The notes under the pieces were generated by a model. It was not told the DNA's origin and ran no database searches. It worked only from the letters and a program-made list of their open reading frames with translations. The translations under genes and the position numbers were made by a program. A stretch of DNA of 51,385 nt from GCA-2737595 sp037138535 (lineage in GTDB: Bacteria; Actinomycetota; Actinomycetes; Nanopelagicales; Nanopelagicaceae), in NCBI GenBank assembly GCA_037138535.1, contig JBAXIG010000003.1, forward strand, positions 1-51,385, written 5' to 3'. Positions 40,357 through 49,748 of this stretch are shown piece after piece (position 1 is the first letter of the stretch; each line of letters begins with the position of its first letter).

Positions 40357-41648
40357 GCTGCTCCACCAATCACACGAAGGACACTTGCCACATCACGAAC
40401 AACTTCCATGCCGCGCAAATCAGCCACCGTAGCGGCTAGGTCTGCCTCGCTTGCTAAATGGCTCACGATTACTAATTCAGCATCATCACCACGACCACTC
40501 TGGCGAACCGTTTGAATAGAAACTGCATGCTTCGCAAAAATCTGCGCGACAGCCGCAAGTACACCGGAGCGATCAGAAACTTCTAGACGTACGTGGTAGC
40601 GGGTCGATGTATCACTGAGCGATGCCACCGAACGCTCGGCGTAAGCACTCTCTTGCGAACCGGTCGTATTCGCCGCGCGATTACGAACTACTGCAACAAG
40701 ATCGCCAAGGACCGCACTCGCTGTAGGTAAACCACCAGCACCGCGGCCGTAGAACATGACCTCACCGGCGGCGCTCGCCTCAACAAAGACTGCATTGAAA
40801 GCTTCGCGGACTGCAGCGAGTGGGTGTGAACGTGGGATCAAAGTCGGATGTACGCGGACCGCGAGTCGGTTATCAGGCAAGAGCTCGGCAATCGCTAAGA
40901 GCTTGATGACGTGATTCATCGCATGTGCAGATGCGATGTCAGCAGCGCTTATCTGGGTAATACCTTCGCGTGAAACATCGTCAACAGTTACTCGAGAGTG
41001 AAATGCCAAGCTCGCCAAGATTGCCGCTTTTGCTGCCGCGTCAAATGCTTCGATGTCGGCAGTGGGATCTGCTTCGGCATATCCAAGAGCCTGTGCTTCT
41101 GCCAATACCGTTTCAAAAGATGAACCTTCTTCGTCCATTTTGGTGAGGATGAAGTTGGTAGTGCCGTTGACGATTCCCATGACTCGGGTGATTTGATCCC
41201 CAGCGAGGGATTCGCGGATGGGGCGAAGAAGTGGAATGGCGCCAGCAACAGAGGCTTCGTAGTAAATATCTACACCATTGTCGCGTGCAACTTTAAAAAG
41301 TGTCGGCCCATCTTCGGCAAGAAGCGCCTTGTTCGCGGTGATGACAGACTTGCCTGACTTGAGCGCGCTCAAGATGAGTGATCGAGCCGGCTCAATGCCG
41401 CCTATTAGTTCAATGACGATGTCGATCGATGGATCGTCAACAATACTTTGCGCATCAGTCGTCAGAACTTCAGCAGGAATTTCACGCGCCTTATCAAGAG
41501 ATTGCACCGCCACGCGAGTGACCGCTAATTTCACTCCCGTACGTGCCGCAAGGTCGGCTGCTTGCGAATTGGCAAGCTGATAAACGCTTGCACCCACGAC
41601 GCCGCCGCCGAGAAGCCCAACGTTCATAGTGAGATCTAAGGAAGACAT
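40353..41648 (-). CDS. hom: Homoserine dehydrogenase
   Basis: 431-residue enzyme that reduces aspartate semialdehyde to homoserine. The nucleotide site is NVGLLGGGVVGASVYQL, VITANKALLAEDGP and GIVNGTTNFILTKM are family motifs, and the C-terminal ACT domain (YHVRLEVSDRSGVLAAVAQI) is the usual threonine feedback site. The ATG at 41648 lies after GGAAGGCTAGGA and 4 bp beyond the lysA stop; a 30-residue upstream extension within lysA is rejected. Confidence 0.95.
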   Translation of the reverse strand: MSSLDLTMNVGLLGGGVVGASVYQLANSQAADLAARTGVKLAVTRVAVQSLDKAREIPAEVLTTDAQSIVDDPSIDIVIELIGGIEPARSLILSALKSGKSVITANKALLAEDGPTLFKVARDNGVDIYYEASVAGAIPLLRPIRESLAGDQITRVMGIVNGTTNFILTKMDEEGSSFETVLAEAQALGYAEADPTADIEAFDAAAKAAILASLAFHSRVTVDDVSREGITQISAADIASAHAMNHVIKLLAIAELLPDNRLAVRVHPTLIPRSHPLAAVREAFNAVFVEASAAGEVMFYGRGAGGLPTASAVLGDLVAVVRNRAANTTGSQESAYAERSVASLSDTSTRYHVRLEVSDRSGVLAAVAQIFAKHAVSIQTVRQSGRGDDAELVIVSHLASEADLAATVADLRGMEVVRDVASVLRVIGGAA

Positions 41649-41652
41649 GTTC

Positions 41653-42981
41653 CTAGCCTTCCATATTCTCGAGGCGAAGGAGATCTTCGTGCGTTTCGCG
41701 GCGCACGATAATCCGAGCCTTACCATCTGACACAGCAACTACCGGGGGGCGTGAAATATGGTTGTAATTGCTCGCCATGCTTCGACCGTAAGCCCCGGTC
41801 ACAGGAGTGGCTAAGAGGTCTCCGGGCGCGATATCGCCCGGTAGGTCGACATTCTTAATAATGATGTCGCCACTCTCGCAATGCTTGCCCACAACCCGAG
41901 AGGGCCGCAAGGGGGCGGTAGACCTTCGATTCGCTAAAACAACGGTGTACTCGGCGTCATAGAGCGCCGGGCGAATATTGTCACTCATCCCACCATCAAC
42001 AGCGATATAGGCGCGCGATCCGCCATCGTCGAGAGTGACCGATTTCGTGGTGCCCACTTCATAAACCGTTGCCATCGACGGCCCTACAATCGCGCGCCCT
42101 GGTTCAATGGAAATGTGCGGCACTTTGAGTCCATAAGCCTCACACGATGCAACAATAACTGAGTGCATTTTCCTCGCGACTGCGGCTGGGTCCAGTGCCG
42201 ATTCCTCAGCGAGATATGCAATGCCAAAGCCACCACCCAAATCTAAAAGCGGAAGTTCTGAATTGCTCTCGTCGCGAATGGTCGCAAGCAACTCGATAAT
42301 CCGCTCTGCGGCCAACTCGTAACCATCAGTATCAAAGATCTGCGAACCAATATGTGCATGAAGTCCTTGCAGGTCTAGGTGTGTGGCCCCACGGACCTGA
42401 CGAGCCGCTTCGAGTGCGGCGCCAGAGGCAATGCTGAAACCAAACTTCACATCTTCGTGAGCGGTGGCAATGAATTCATGAGTATGAGCTTCGATTCCTG
42501 GAGTGGTACGAATGATCACTTTCTGAATCATTCCGCGGGCAGCTGCTGCTTTTTCGACGCGATTAATTTCAACAAATGAATCGATGGCAATGTACTCCAC
42601 ACCGTAGTCCAGTGCATCTTCTATTTCCGCAACGCTTTTATTATTTCCGTGAAACTCAATCCGAGAAGGTGGGAATTTTGCTAGCTTGGCAACAGCTAAC
42701 TCACCACCCGTGCAGACGTCTAAGTTGAGTCCATCTTCTTCCAACCACTTGATAACACTGGCTGAAAGAAAAGCCTTTCCTGCGTAATAAACCGATACTT
42801 TTCCGGCTCCAAATGCCTCTTCGAATGCATCTACAAATCTCCGGGCATTGGAACGAAAATCATCTTCGTCTAACACAAAGAGTGGTGTACCAAACTCAGA
42901 TGCCAACGTCGTCGCTGAGATTCCGGCAATGAAGAGCTCACCATCGGCAGCCCATAAAGCATTCTTTGACCACATGCTCAT
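41653..42981 (-). CDS. lysA: Diaminopimelate decarboxylase
   Basis: 442-residue PLP enzyme for the last step of lysine synthesis. VSVYYAGKAFLSASVIKW holds the cofactor Lys, EFHGNNKS the next strand, LDLGGGFGI the phosphate loop, and GKHCESGDIII the active-site Cys of the partner subunit. The ATG at 42981 overlaps the argS stop as TGATG; a GTG one codon upstream would give a GTGA overlap instead. Confidence 0.96.
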   Translation of the reverse strand: MSMWSKNALWAADGELFIAGISATTLASEFGTPLFVLDEDDFRSNARRFVDAFEEAFGAGKVSVYYAGKAFLSASVIKWLEEDGLNLDVCTGGELAVAKLAKFPPSRIEFHGNNKSVAEIEDALDYGVEYIAIDSFVEINRVEKAAAARGMIQKVIIRTTPGIEAHTHEFIATAHEDVKFGFSIASGAALEAARQVRGATHLDLQGLHAHIGSQIFDTDGYELAAERIIELLATIRDESNSELPLLDLGGGFGIAYLAEESALDPAAVARKMHSVIVASCEAYGLKVPHISIEPGRAIVGPSMATVYEVGTTKSVTLDDGGSRAYIAVDGGMSDNIRPALYDAEYTVVLANRRSTAPLRPSRVVGKHCESGDIIIKNVDLPGDIAPGDLLATPVTGAYGRSMASNYNHISRPPVVAVSDGKARIIVRRETHEDLLRLENMEG

Positions 42982-44636
42982 CACATCCGCTCCGGTGCCG
43001 AGACACCCAACATAGAAAGTCCGTTAGCAAAGACCTGTTGAGCCGCGGCCGAAAGTACGACGCGTGCTTTATGTATTGAACTGATTTCTTCATCGCCAAG
43101 AGGAAGCACACGGCAAGCGTCATAAAAACGGTGATACGTACCTGCGAGCTCTTCTAGATAACGCGCAACCCGATGAGGCTCACGCAACTCTGCAGAGAAT
43201 TGCACCACTCGCGGGAATTCACCAAGCACACCCAGGAGGTCGTTCTCACGTTCATGCGTAAGCGATGCAGTATCAAAACCAGCAATATCCATGGGAATGC
43301 CGACCTCTTCAGCGTTTCGAAGCACGCCACAGATTCGTGCATGCGCATATTGCACGTAGTAGACCGGGTTCTCGTTGGTGCGACTCTTAAGAATGTCTAC
43401 ATCCATCGTCATCGGGGTATCAGTGGGGTATCGAATCAAGGTGTATCGAGTTGCATCGACGCCAACCATTTCGACGATATCTTCAAGGGTGATAATAGTT
43501 CCAGCTCGCTTTGAGAGCTTGACCTCTAGACCACCTTCGACGATTTTCACCATTTGACCAATCAATATTTGAATATTGAATTCCGGATCATCACCGGCAC
43601 AGGCAGCGATAGCTTTGAGGCGACCTACATAGCCATGATGATCTGCACCGAGCATATAAATGCAAATATCGAATCCACGAGAACGTTTGTCGACGTAATA
43701 GGCCGTATCAGACGCAAAGTAAGTGAGCTCGCCATCAGCTTTTACGAGAACGCGATCTTTGTCGTCTCCAAAATCTGTAGTGCGTAACCAGACGGCACCT
43801 TCGAATTCAAAAACATGACCTTGCTCTCGAAGTTTGGAAAATGCTCGTGCCACTGCATCCGAAGAGTGCAAGCCGCGCTCCGAGAACCAGACATCAAAGT
43901 GAGTATCAAAGAGATCCAGGACGCCTTGCTGTTGAGCTAATTGAAGTTCGTATCCTGCCTCACGAAATGCTACAAGTTGATCAACCTGCGGTAACACCAT
44001 GATCTCTGGATTCTTTGTAAGAATATCAATGGCCAGTTCTTGAATATACGCACCGTGATAACCATCCTCTGGAGTTGGCTCACTGTGCGCGGTTGCCATC
44101 AGGGATGCACCAAAACGATCCATCTGTACTCCGCGATCATTAATGTAGAACTCACGTTTCACATCTGCGCCTGCCGCTGTGAGTACTCGACCAAGTGCAT
44201 CGCCTACTGCTGCCCACCGTGTATGTCCGAGATGCAAGGGCCCTGTGGGATTTGCGCTGATGAATTCCAGATTAACGCGCACGCCGGCGAGCGCATTGCC
44301 ATATCCATAAACTGTTCCAGCATTCAAGATAGTGCGAGCTAGTTCACCTTGAGATGCTGCCGAAAAAGTGATGTTAAGAAAACCAGGTCCGGCTACATCG
44401 ACGGATGCAATATCTATATGGCCTATGAGTTTACGGGCGAGGGCTTCGGCAATTTCCCGAGGGGGTTTGCCTACGGCTTTCGTGAGCACCAGCGCGATAT
44501 TGGTGGCGTAATCACCATGCTCACGATTCTTCGGGCGCTCCACCGAGACAGTCTGAGGGAGGTGCTCGGCGGGTGAGATTTCAGGGCTCTCCCTGAGCAC
44601 TTGGAGGATGAGCGCCTCGAGCGCGGCCGGATTCAT
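42981..44636 (-). CDS. argS: Arginyl-tRNA synthetase
   Basis: 551-residue class I synthetase. The N-terminal Add-1 domain is followed by ANPTGPLHLGHTRWAAVGDA, which holds the HIGH-type motif HLGH, and by an anticodon-binding helical domain at the C-terminus (ELAGTYHRFYDACRVL). It heads the operon argS-lysA-hom-thrC-thrB; argS next to lysA is a conserved actinobacterial pairing. The ATG lies exactly 6 nt after TAGCCT with no ribosome-binding site, so the operon mRNA is probably leaderless. Confidence 0.96.
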   Translation of the reverse strand: MNPAALEALILQVLRESPEISPAEHLPQTVSVERPKNREHGDYATNIALVLTKAVGKPPREIAEALARKLIGHIDIASVDVAGPGFLNITFSAASQGELARTILNAGTVYGYGNALAGVRVNLEFISANPTGPLHLGHTRWAAVGDALGRVLTAAGADVKREFYINDRGVQMDRFGASLMATAHSEPTPEDGYHGAYIQELAIDILTKNPEIMVLPQVDQLVAFREAGYELQLAQQQGVLDLFDTHFDVWFSERGLHSSDAVARAFSKLREQGHVFEFEGAVWLRTTDFGDDKDRVLVKADGELTYFASDTAYYVDKRSRGFDICIYMLGADHHGYVGRLKAIAACAGDDPEFNIQILIGQMVKIVEGGLEVKLSKRAGTIITLEDIVEMVGVDATRYTLIRYPTDTPMTMDVDILKSRTNENPVYYVQYAHARICGVLRNAEEVGIPMDIAGFDTASLTHERENDLLGVLGEFPRVVQFSAELREPHRVARYLEELAGTYHRFYDACRVLPLGDEEISSIHKARVVLSAAAQQVFANGLSMLGVSAPERM

Positions 44637-44642
44637 GACCTA

Positions 44643-44648
44643 AGGCTA
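44643..44648 (-). promoter_or_regulatory. -10 box for the argS-lysA-hom-thrC-thrB operon
   Basis: TAGCCT on the minus strand, then TAGGTC, then the ATG at 44636. Transcription would start at or next to the start codon. Confidence 0.5.
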
Positions 44649-44678
44649 CCGATGCGGCTGATACCCTCGCTCCCAGAT

Positions 44679-44750
44679 GCCCCCGTAGCTCAGGGGATAG
44701 AGCACCGCCCTCCGGAGGCGGGGGCGCAGGTTCGAATCCTGCCGGGGGCA
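44679..44750 (+). tRNA. tRNA-Arg (anticodon CCG)
   Basis: Cloverleaf with acceptor GCCCCCG/CGGGGGC, D arm GCTCAGGGGATAGAGC, anticodon stem CCGCC/GGCGG enclosing CTCCGGA (anticodon CCG), and T arm GCAGG-TTCGAAT-CCTGC. The bases after the discriminator A are CTAC, so CCA is not encoded. It lies divergently beside argS, the gene for the enzyme that charges it. Confidence 0.97.
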
Positions 44751-44848
44751 CTACAGCGGGAGTGGGGAGAGACCCAGCCACGAATTTTACCTAGGGGTAG
44801 GGCCACAAATCCTCCCCCTCCAGTTCGCAAAGAGGGGTCTGACGCCAC

Positions 44849-44854
44849 TAATCT
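44849..44854 (+). promoter_or_regulatory. Candidate -10 box of kgd
   Basis: TAATCT, which would start transcription near 44861 and leave a leader of about 37 nt containing AGGGGAGAG before the GTG at 44898. The rest of the 147-bp gap after tRNA-Arg shows nothing else clear. Confidence 0.35.
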
Positions 44855-44897
44855 AACGATGTCAAGATATTTAGTTGGCGTCCCCAGGGGAGAGATC

Positions 44898-47800
44898 GTG
44901 ACTTCAGAACCACAGCACCCGCTCGCGCAATTTGGCCCGAATGAGTGGCTGGTAGAAGAGATGTACGAGCGTTACCGCCAGGACCCCAACTCGGTAGATA
45001 AAGCGTGGTGGGACTTTTTTGCAGACTTCACCCCCGGAAGTACGTCAGCCCGCGCCCTTCCGACTATTTCCCCCACCGCTGGTGCTCCTGTGACGCCACA
45101 ATTTCCCAGCAGCAATCCTGTGTCAGGTCGAGTAAGCCCACCGGCGCCAGTTGTTACGGCTCCCATCAGCGCCACCTCACCCGAATCTACTGCTGCGCCA
45201 ACCATTCCTGCGCCGGCTATTTCTGCACCGGCCATTGCTGCTCCAACGATTCCAAGTGGAGCGAACATTGAAACTCTTCGAGGTGTTGCTGCGCGCGTGG
45301 TCACAAACATGGAAGGTTCACTCACTGTTCCGGTAGCGACCAGCGTTCGCGCCATCCCCGCAAAACTTCTGATCGATAACAGAGTAGTGATTAATAACCA
45401 CTTAGCTCGTAGTCGTGGTGGAAAGATTTCCTTCACACACATCATTGCTTTCGCAATGCTACGCGCACTCAAGCAGATGCCCGAGATGAATTCGTTCTAC
45501 GCACTCGTTGACGGAAAGCCAGCCCTTGGACACCCTGATCACGTCAACATGGGCATTGCCATTGACCTTGCTAAGTCAGATGGCACCCGCCAACTCCTCG
45601 TGCCGAACATCAAGGGTTGCGAATCACTCGACTTCGCGCAATTCTGGAGCGCATACGAAGACGTGGTGCGCAAAGCTCGTCAAGGAAAACTTACTGTCGA
45701 GGATTACGCCGACACCACAATTTCACTTACAAATCCTGGAACCATTGGAACAGTGCACTCTGTGCCTCGCCTGATGGCAGGACAAGGAGCCATCATCGGC
45801 GTAGGCGCCCTTGAATACCCAGCAGAATTTCAGGGCGCAAGTGAAGAGACTCTTGCAGATGTCGGGATTAGCAAGACTTTCACACTCACGAGCACTTATG
45901 ACCATCGAATCATTCAGGGCGCACAGTCAGGAGACTTTCTGCGCCGCATACATGATGCGATGCTAAGTGATGAACTATTTGATGAAATATTCCAATCCCT
46001 TCGCATCCCCTACGAGCCTGTTCGTTGGATGATCGATAAGCGCAGCGTCAAGGACGACGTCATTGACAAGACGGCTCGAGTTCAAGAGCTCATCCACTCT
46101 TACCGCGTACGTGGTCACCTCATGGCCGATACTGATCCACTTGAATTCAAGCAACGTTCACACCCTGACCTCGACATAGTTTCACATGGACTCACCCTTT
46201 GGGATCTTGACAGGGAAGTAGCTACCGGAGGTTTTGGCAGTTTGCCGTTTATGAAGTTGCGCCACATTCTTGGCTTGCTACGCGACTCCTACTGTCGCAC
46301 GGTTGGAATCGAGTACATGCACATCCAAGATCCAGCCGAACGCAAGTGGATCCAGAACCGCATTGAAGTTGGCTTAACCAAGACTCCACGCGAGGAACAG
46401 TTGCGCATCCTCCGCAAACTCAATGCCGCCGAAGTTTTTGAAACTTTCTTGCAAACTAAGTATGTAGGGCAAAAACGCTTTTCACTTGAGGGTGGAGAGA
46501 GCGTAATCCCACTGCTTGATGCCATCCTCTCTAGCGCGGCACACGCCAACATTGAAGAAGTGTGTATTGGCATGCCGCACCGCGGTCGCCTCAATGTGCT
46601 CGCAAACATCGCCGGCAAGTCGTATGGACAAATTTTCCGCGAATTTGAAGGTAATTACGACCCAGTCTCCGTCCACGGGTCGGGAGATGTGAAGTACCAC
46701 TTAGGTACCCGCGGCACTTTCACTTCCGATGCCGGTGAGACCACCGAGGTATCTCTCGCCGCCAACCCATCGCACCTTGAAGCCGTCAATCCCGTTGTGG
46801 AGGGCATAGTGCGCGCCAAGCAGGACCGTCTCGATAAAGGACAAGATGGCTTTACCGTCCTTCCGATTCTCGTCCACGGTGATGCAGCATTCGCCGGACA
46901 GGGTGTCGTTGCCGAGACTCTCAACCTCTCGCAATTACGTGGTTACCGCACAGGCGGCACCATTCACGTCATCATCAACAATCAAGTGGGCTTCACTACT
47001 GCGCCCGCGGCGTCGCGTTCATCGGTTTACTGCACCGATGTAGCCCGCATGGTGCAAGCTCCGATCTTCCATGTGAATGGTGATGATCCAGAAGCCTGCG
47101 TACGCATAGCTCACTTAGCTTTCGAGTATCGCCAAAGATTCCGTAAAGATGTTGTCATTGACATGGTGTGCTACCGACGTCGCGGCCACAACGAAGCCGA
47201 TGAACCAAGCTTCACACAACCTCTCATGTACGCAATCATCGATGCAAAGCGGAGCACTCGAAAACTTTTCGCAGAGGCGCTAGTTGGTCGTGGAGATATC
47301 ACTCTCGAAGAAGCAGAGAGTGCCTTGCGCGATTACCAACAACTACTTGAGACCGTCTTCGCCGATACGCACGAAGATCACGCTCCAGAGAAAGTCTTGC
47401 CGGCCGAGCCATTAGTTCCACACCCATCACAGGTTCACACGTCTATCTCAGAGAATCTTGCCCGCGAAATCGGTAAGGCACTGGTCACAGTTCCTGAAGG
47501 ATTCAATGTGCATCCTAAGTTGCTTCCACAGATTCAACGTCGGCTTACCGCACTTGACGATGCCACAATCGATTGGGCCGTGGGTGAAGCACTAGCCTTT
47601 GGCTCCCTATTAAGTGTTGGACAGAACATTCGGCTAGCTGGGCAAGATTCAAGGCGAGGCACTTTCGGACAACGCCACTGCGTAGTGATCGACAAAGAAG
47701 ACGGTGGTGAGTGGACTCCACTCTCTGGGATGGAAAGGAACAGCAAATTCTTCGCCATCGACTCACTCCTGAGCGAGTACGCTGCCCTAGGTTTTGAATA

Positions 47801-48575
47801 TGGCTATAGCGTCGAGCAGAGCGATGCTCTCGTATTGTGGGAGGCGCAATTTGGCGACTTCGCCGATGGCGCCCAAACAATCATCGATGAATTCATCTCT
47901 TCCTCTTTCCAAAAATGGGGACAACGTTCTTCACTCGTCATGCTCTTGCCGCACGGCTACGAAGGTCAGGGACCAGATCACTCCTCCGCCCGCATTGAAC
48001 GATTCTTGGCGCTCTGCGCAGAAGAGAACATGACCGTGGCACAACCATCTTCACCTTCGTCGTATTTCCACCTACTTCGTTGGCACGCAATGAATCCAGC
48101 TAAACGTCCAATGGTGGTCTTTACTCCTAAATCGATGCTCCGCCTAAAAGCTGCTTCTGCAGCGCTGTCGGAATTTACCAACGGACACTTCCAACCAGTG
48201 ATTGCTGACTCGACAGTTTCCAATGCTGCGCGCGTGCTCCTTTGTAGCGGCAAGGTCTACTACGACCTGATCGCAGAGCGTACAAAACGAGCCGATTCCT
48301 CAACGGCAATCATTCGTATTGAGCAGCTTTATCCGATGCCCGAGACGGAAATCCAAGCAGCACTTGCCGCCCACCCGAACGCTGAAGTTCGTTGGGTGCA
48401 AGACGAGCCAGCAAACCAAGGCGCGTGGCCGTTCTATGGACTCAACTTGCCTTCGCGCATTGGCAAGTTGATCACGCCTATTTCGCGCGCTGCTTCAGCC
48501 AGCCCAGCAACCGGCGATCACCACCACCATGACGACGAACAAGTTGCCTTGGTCCAAGCTGCTTTCGCTGTTTAA
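44898..48575 (+). CDS. kgd: Multifunctional 2-oxoglutarate decarboxylase/dehydrogenase Kgd
   Basis: 1225-residue TCA-cycle enzyme, E2-like and E1 domains in one chain. Residues 1-45 (LAQFGPNEWLVEEMYERYRQD) are the E1o N-terminal segment; then an Ala/Pro linker (about 55-115); then an acyltransferase-like core ending TYDHRIIQGAQSGDFLR; then the thiamine-diphosphate E1 (GMPHRGRLNVLANIAGKSYG, HGDAAFAGQGVVAETLN, IINNQVGFTT). No lipoyl domain is present, as in mycobacterial Kgd (1231 residues). The GTG at 44898 was chosen for AGGGGAGAG upstream; an ATG at 44859 adds 13 residues without such a site. Confidence 0.96.
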   Translation: MTSEPQHPLAQFGPNEWLVEEMYERYRQDPNSVDKAWWDFFADFTPGSTSARALPTISPTAGAPVTPQFPSSNPVSGRVSPPAPVVTAPISATSPESTAAPTIPAPAISAPAIAAPTIPSGANIETLRGVAARVVTNMEGSLTVPVATSVRAIPAKLLIDNRVVINNHLARSRGGKISFTHIIAFAMLRALKQMPEMNSFYALVDGKPALGHPDHVNMGIAIDLAKSDGTRQLLVPNIKGCESLDFAQFWSAYEDVVRKARQGKLTVEDYADTTISLTNPGTIGTVHSVPRLMAGQGAIIGVGALEYPAEFQGASEETLADVGISKTFTLTSTYDHRIIQGAQSGDFLRRIHDAMLSDELFDEIFQSLRIPYEPVRWMIDKRSVKDDVIDKTARVQELIHSYRVRGHLMADTDPLEFKQRSHPDLDIVSHGLTLWDLDREVATGGFGSLPFMKLRHILGLLRDSYCRTVGIEYMHIQDPAERKWIQNRIEVGLTKTPREEQLRILRKLNAAEVFETFLQTKYVGQKRFSLEGGESVIPLLDAILSSAAHANIEEVCIGMPHRGRLNVLANIAGKSYGQIFREFEGNYDPVSVHGSGDVKYHLGTRGTFTSDAGETTEVSLAANPSHLEAVNPVVEGIVRAKQDRLDKGQDGFTVLPILVHGDAAFAGQGVVAETLNLSQLRGYRTGGTIHVIINNQVGFTTAPAASRSSVYCTDVARMVQAPIFHVNGDDPEACVRIAHLAFEYRQRFRKDVVIDMVCYRRRGHNEADEPSFTQPLMYAIIDAKRSTRKLFAEALVGRGDITLEEAESALRDYQQLLETVFADTHEDHAPEKVLPAEPLVPHPSQVHTSISENLAREIGKALVTVPEGFNVHPKLLPQIQRRLTALDDATIDWAVGEALAFGSLLSVGQNIRLAGQDSRRGTFGQRHCVVIDKEDGGEWTPLSGMERNSKFFAIDSLLSEYAALGFEYGYSVEQSDALVLWEAQFGDFADGAQTIIDEFISSSFQKWGQRSSLVMLLPHGYEGQGPDHSSARIERFLALCAEENMTVAQPSSPSSYFHLLRWHAMNPAKRPMVVFTPKSMLRLKAASAALSEFTNGHFQPVIADSTVSNAARVLLCSGKVYYDLIAERTKRADSSTAIIRIEQLYPMPETEIQAALAAHPNAEVRWVQDEPANQGAWPFYGLNLPSRIGKLITPISRAASASPATGDHHHHDDEQVALVQAAFAV

Positions 48576-48594
48576 TAGTTTGGAAATTTACAAA

Positions 48595-49563
48595 TCAGGA
48601 AGAAAACTGGATCACAACCTTGCCAAAGAGTTCTCCATCGTTCATGCGCGCAAATGCTTTGGGTGCGTCAGCAGAGTCGTAAGTTGAGTCAATAACAGGT
48701 GTGATCTTCTTTGCTTCCATCAGATCAAGCATCTCTCGGAACTCGGAAATAGAGCCCATAGTCGAACCCAAGACGCGCAGTTGTAAGAAGAAGATACGAG
48801 TCAGCTCAGCTGGCGAGGCATCACCACTCGTCGCTCCAGAAATCACAATTGCTCCGCCGGGCCTAAGCGCGCGCACGCTATGTTGCCATGTAGCAGCGCC
48901 CACACTTTCCATTACTGCATCGACTCGGTCGGGCAACCGCTCACCACTTTCGAAGACTCCATCAGCGCCCAAAGAAGTTGCGCGCGCTCGCTTCTCTGCA
49001 CTACGCGAGGTCACCCAAACCACCAGACCTTGAGCTTTCGCAAGAAGAATAAGCGCCGTAGATAATCCGCCGCCGGCGCCTTGAATGAGCACTTTCTCCC
49101 CCGGGGCAAGGCCTGCCTTCCTCAACATACTGAATGCAGTAAGCCAAGCGGTGGAGAGTGATCCGGCTTCGTCCCAAGAAAGGTAGGCAGGTTTTGGTAA
49201 GAGATTTTGCGCAGGTACATACACGTACTCCGCGAGGGTTCCCGGAAACTTCTCTGAAAGTAAGGAGCGCTTTGGGTCAAGAGTTTCGGAGCCAGTCCAG
49301 CTCGGATCATTGATGACAGAGTGCAGGAGAACTTCTCTTCCATCATCTGTCACCCCGGCGCCATCGCAACCAAGAATCATCGGTAGGCGATCGCCAGGTA
49401 AACCAACGCCTTTCAGTGACCAGAGATCATGATGATTTAGGCTCGCACTTTTAATGCGTACCCGGACCCAACCCTCAGGAATTTCGGGAGACGCTAATTC
49501 GCCCACTTCAAGTGCTGATATCGGATCTTCCATTGAAGCGCGGGCAGCGTAAATAGCTTTCAT
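48595..49563 (-). CDS. Quinone oxidoreductase-like dehydrogenase (MDR family)
   Basis: 322-residue zinc-independent medium-chain reductase. The N-terminal GroES-like part (NHHDLWSLKG, MILGCDGAGV) lacks the usual catalytic zinc set. The nucleotide fold reads VLIQGAGGGLSTALILLAKAQG, followed by WVTSRSAEKRARATSLGAD, suggesting NADPH. The substrate is unknown. It overlaps the DUF6104 gene by 4 bp (ATGA), forming an operon sodX-DUF6104-this gene, and is convergent with kgd. Confidence 0.88.
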   Translation of the reverse strand: MKAIYAARASMEDPISALEVGELASPEIPEGWVRVRIKSASLNHHDLWSLKGVGLPGDRLPMILGCDGAGVTDDGREVLLHSVINDPSWTGSETLDPKRSLLSEKFPGTLAEYVYVPAQNLLPKPAYLSWDEAGSLSTAWLTAFSMLRKAGLAPGEKVLIQGAGGGLSTALILLAKAQGLVVWVTSRSAEKRARATSLGADGVFESGERLPDRVDAVMESVGAATWQHSVRALRPGGAIVISGATSGDASPAELTRIFFLQLRVLGSTMGSISEFREMLDLMEAKKITPVIDSTYDSADAPKAFARMNDGELFGKVVIQFSS

Positions 49564-49739
49564 TCGTCATCCTGATCATCGAGTCGGGCTAGCCAGGTTG
49601 CGAAGCGATCAACAGCGCTTTCATGCTCTGGATGTTCATCGGTAAATTCTTGAAGGCGCAAAGCTACCCACTCAAGGGAGACCTCTTCCTCTCCGCGACG
49701 TTTAACGAGTTCTTCGATCCCTCGATCAGTGAAGTACAT
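49560..49739 (-). CDS. DUF6104 family small protein
   Basis: 59-residue acidic protein beginning MYFTDRGIEELVKRRGEEE, with LEWVALRLQEFTDEHPEH in the middle and ending FATWLARLDDQDDE. It matches the short DUF6104 proteins that I recall near 2-oxoglutarate dehydrogenase genes in Streptomyces. No function is known. AGGATCAAGAT precedes the ATG, the sodX stop lies 9 bp upstream, and its stop overlaps the oxidoreductase start as ATGA. That coupling, together with the family match, supports it as a real gene despite its size. Confidence 0.85.
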   Translation of the reverse strand: MYFTDRGIEELVKRRGEEEVSLEWVALRLQEFTDEHPEHESAVDRFATWLARLDDQDDE

Positions 49740-49748
49740 ATCTTGATC

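Noticed and set aside
44601..44897. N-terminal extension of kgd upstream of 44898
   Set aside because: The longest open frame would translate through the tRNA-Arg gene. Homology starts right after the GTG at 44898.
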